A DNA stretch of 6,571 bases, taken from NCBI GenBank assembly GCA_002167465.1, contig NHBL01000015.1:5718-12288 (forward strand), written 5' to 3'. This document shows, in pieces, positions 4,688-6,571 of this stretch. This stretch comes from a bacterium TMED6. Lineage in GTDB: Bacteria > Fidelibacterota > Marinisomatia > SCGC-AAA003-L08 > D37C17. Below the pieces are notes generated by a model. It had not been told where the DNA came from. It made no database searches and saw only the letters and a program-made list of their open reading frames with translations. The first letter of the stretch is position 1. Every line of letters starts with the position of its first letter. Made by a program: the position numbers and the translations under genes.

Positions 4688-6175
4688 ATGTTAAAATTTT
4701 TAAGATACAGTCAAATATTTTTTTTATCATTAAGTTTTTTTTATGCAAGAGGTTATACTTGTAACGAAATTGACAGCATAATTACAAATAGATTTGAAAA
4801 TGGTGATTATGAAATAGCACATACAATGGCAAAGAAGAATAAAAGTAAAGATGCCTGTGATGCTAATTTTTATTTTAATTTGGGTTCAGTTTTCAAGAAA
4901 TTTGATGATTTTAATACTACTAGAGAAATGTATAATCTAGCTATGAAAAAATCAAATGAAGAAGATTACAAAGCTATTAATTTAGAATATAAAAAATTAT
5001 CTTTCTTTTCATCTCAAGTAAATTTTATTCAATCAATTTATGCAAGTGATAATAATAAAGAAAAAGCTCTTATAAATTATAAAGAATTATTAATGGGTAA
5101 TGATAAATGGGATAATGGTGAACCATTTGTCGATACAAATCAAAACATGAGTTATGACGAAGGTGAAGTTCATACTGACTGGAAATTTAACGATATTGGT
5201 TTATTAAACTTATATATTGCAGACATATATAAAAATTCAGAAAGATATTCTGATGCTATTGTATATCTGAAATCTGCTATAGCCATCAATCCTTTTGTAA
5301 AAAAATATCAAGAATATATTAATGTTATTTCTAAACTTATTGCTCAACAGGGTAATAATTATTTAAGACTTGGAAAATTAGATGATGCAATAAATCAATA
5401 TACTCTTTCCTTATCAATTGATTCCACAGAGGCATCAATTTTTTATAATTTAGGTAATGCATATTTTGAAAAGCAAGATTATACCAATGCTATTACTGCC
5501 TTTTCTAACGTGATAAAAATTGATCCTGAAAAATTTAAAGCTGTACATAAATCTGGTATTGCATTTCAAAAATTAACTCAACATGAAGATGCTATTATTC
5601 AGTTTAGAAAGGCTATTACAATTATTGAAAGAAATGAAGAAAATTTTATGTCTTCATATCACAGTTTGGGAGTTTCTTTTATGGAGACTGGTTCATACTC
5701 AGAAGCAATACAAATATTAAACGAAGTTATCACATTGTCACCCCAGTATTACAAAGCGTACGAAACATTAGGTGTCATACATATTGAAGCAACAGATGAA
5801 AGATTTGTTAATTATGACTTAGCTTTAGAGTATTTGTTAGAAGCTTCAAAAGTTAAATCTGATAATTATCGTATTAAATTTAGATTATCTCAACTTTATA
5901 ATATGATGGCTGAAGAAAATAAAGAGAATGAAAAATATAAATTAATGAATAAAAATTTGGTCGAAGCCAAAAAGTTTGCTAGACAATGTTTAAAATTAAA
6001 AAAAACATATGGAGGTGCCTATTTTGAATTAGGTGTTGCTGAACTAAATCTTTGCAACAGATCCTCATCACTAAAAGCACTAAAAAAAGCCGCTAAATAT
6101 GATAGAAGATATCGTTCTGAAGTAAAAAGAATTATTAAGAAGATGGACTCTATTATGAATCACTGTTCAGATTAA
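4688..6175 (+). CDS. Exported tetratricopeptide-repeat protein with an EF-hand-like loop
   Basis: The 495-residue product begins with a basic N-terminus and hydrophobic core (4-19) followed by YARG-YT, a plausible Sec signal peptide cut near residue 22. No lipobox is seen, so it is probably periplasmic or secreted. The rest is helical TPR-type repeats. Recognisable units lie near 58-89, 167-203, 219-247, 249-281, 283-312, 320-353, 355-392, a degenerate long one at 394-441, and 442-470. The clearest have the consensus pattern, for example IFYNLGNAYFEKQDYTNAI and SYHSLGVSFMETGSYSEAI. Between repeats lies an acidic insertion (138-165) with a 12-residue EF-hand-like loop at 149-160. Five cysteines remain after the signal (25, 57, 434, 456, 492), and the C-terminus is basic. 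TPRs mediate protein contacts, so a scaffold or assembly factor at the envelope is likely, but the partner is unknown. AAAGG at 4673-4677 precedes the ATG by ten bases. The gene follows the tRNA and is 15 bases from the next gene. Confidence 0.85.
   Translation: MLKFLRYSQIFFLSLSFFYARGYTCNEIDSIITNRFENGDYEIAHTMAKKNKSKDACDANFYFNLGSVFKKFDDFNTTREMYNLAMKKSNEEDYKAINLEYKKLSFFSSQVNFIQSIYASDNNKEKALINYKELLMGNDKWDNGEPFVDTNQNMSYDEGEVHTDWKFNDIGLLNLYIADIYKNSERYSDAIVYLKSAIAINPFVKKYQEYINVISKLIAQQGNNYLRLGKLDDAINQYTLSLSIDSTEASIFYNLGNAYFEKQDYTNAITAFSNVIKIDPEKFKAVHKSGIAFQKLTQHEDAIIQFRKAITIIERNEENFMSSYHSLGVSFMETGSYSEAIQILNEVITLSPQYYKAYETLGVIHIEATDERFVNYDLALEYLLEASKVKSDNYRIKFRLSQLYNMMAEENKENEKYKLMNKNLVEAKKFARQCLKLKKTYGGAYFELGVAELNLCNRSSSLKALKKAAKYDRRYRSEVKRIIKKMDSIMNHCSD
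5132..5167 (+). other. EF-hand-like calcium-binding loop coding segment
   Basis: Residues 149-160 of the TPR protein read DTNQNMSYDEGE. Potential ligands occupy loop positions 1 (D149), 3 (N151), 5 (N153), 7 (S155), 9 (D157) and 12 (E160), which is exactly the canonical EF-hand spacing. An upstream half-motif, NDKWDNGEPF (138-147), has a similar acidic turn. There is no clear flanking helix pair of a full EF-hand, so it resembles the isolated calcium loops found in extracellular and dockerin-like proteins. Calcium binding is inferred, not shown. Confidence 0.55.
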
Positions 6176-6190
6176 ATAATACATACATAT

Positions 6191-6571
6191 ATGATAAAAG
6201 CTGTAGTTTTTGATTTAGATAATACCTTGCTAGATTTTATGAAAATGAAAAATACAGCTGTAGATGCAGCCGTCTCTAGAATGATTTTTTCTGGATTAGA
6301 GATAGATAAAGAAAATGCTATACAAAAAATTTATTCTATTTACGATTCTAAAGGTTATGAATATCAAGAAGTTTTTGATTTATTTTTAAAAGACACTATT
6401 GGTAAGGTTGATTATAAAATTTTAGCTTCAGGTATTATAGCATATAAAAAGGCCAAAGAAAGCTCATTAATGCTTTATAAAAATGTTAATGAAACATTAT
6501 TTTCCCTTACAAAAATGGGTTTAAAATTAGCTGTTATTTCAGATGCTCCAAGTAGAGAGGCTTGGGTTAGA
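6191..6571 (+). CDS. HAD-superfamily hydrolase, 3' end outside window
   Basis: The first 127 codons of a haloacid-dehalogenase-type phosphohydrolase are visible and the frame is open at the right edge. Motif I is VVFDLDNTLLD (5-15), with nucleophile D8 and acid/base D10 predicted. A helical cap domain follows from about residue 16 to 95 (subfamily I cap position). Motif II is LAVISDAPSREAW (113-125), with S117 as the phosphate-binding residue. The motif III lysine and motif IV acidic residues must lie beyond the window. The opening resembles subfamily IA phosphatases of the phosphoglycolate phosphatase or archaeal-like TIGR02253 kind; the substrate cannot be assigned. ATG 6191 is chosen because the HAD signature starts four residues later, as usual. 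No clear Shine-Dalgarno sequence is visible in the 15 bases after the TPR gene, so initiation may be weak or dependent on upstream translation. Confidence 0.88.
   Translation, partial: MIKAVVFDLDNTLLDFMKMKNTAVDAAVSRMIFSGLEIDKENAIQKIYSIYDSKGYEYQEVFDLFLKDTIGKVDYKILASGIIAYKKAKESSLMLYKNVNETLFSLTKMGLKLAVISDAPSREAWVR

Overview
This 6.6 kb window is a compact, AT-rich stretch of a bacterial chromosome (roughly 30% GC or less, judged by eye). Every recognisable gene lies on the + strand, with overlaps or very short gaps. The content is mostly housekeeping: folate biosynthesis, deoxynucleoside salvage, lower glycolysis and protein secretion, plus a tRNA. TGA, TAA and TAG all serve as stops, so the standard bacterial code applies. 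The streamlined AT-rich style, folK directly abutting a deoxynucleoside kinase, and a secreted TPR protein carrying a 'DNGEPF-DTN-YDEGE' acidic loop together suggest a marine, uncultured lineage such as Candidatus Marinimicrobia (SAR406) or a relative in the Bacteroidota/FCB group. This placement is inference from gene style, not a database match.

Region 1 (1-2255): an unrecognised 114-residue protein, a divergent single cold-shock-domain protein starting at TTG, folB, folK, a deoxynucleoside kinase and a small membrane protein. Junctions are +1 nt, a 17-nt overlap, a 4-nt ATGA overlap, zero gap and 2 nt, so this looks like one transcript with translational coupling. FolB and FolK catalyse successive steps of folate synthesis. 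The kinase feeds deoxynucleotide pools that depend on folate for thymidylate.

Region 2 (2290-4660): pgk, tpiA, secG and tRNA-Leu(GAG). pgk and tpiA overlap by 11 nt, tpiA and secG share one base (TAATG), and the tRNA begins 9 nt after secG. Pgk and TpiA are glycolytic/gluconeogenic enzymes. SecG belongs to the SecYEG translocon.

Region 3 (4688-6571): a predicted exported TPR protein with an EF-hand-like loop inserted between helical repeats, then the 5' part of a HAD-family hydrolase that runs off the window.

No stretch longer than about 120 bases lacks a protein gene, and that stretch holds the tRNA. I saw no insertion sequence, CRISPR array, phage gene, riboswitch or convincing rho-independent terminator. 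I found no new defence or mobile system here. The most interesting items are the TPR/EF-hand protein, the unassigned first gene and the cold-shock/folate/kinase gene cluster.
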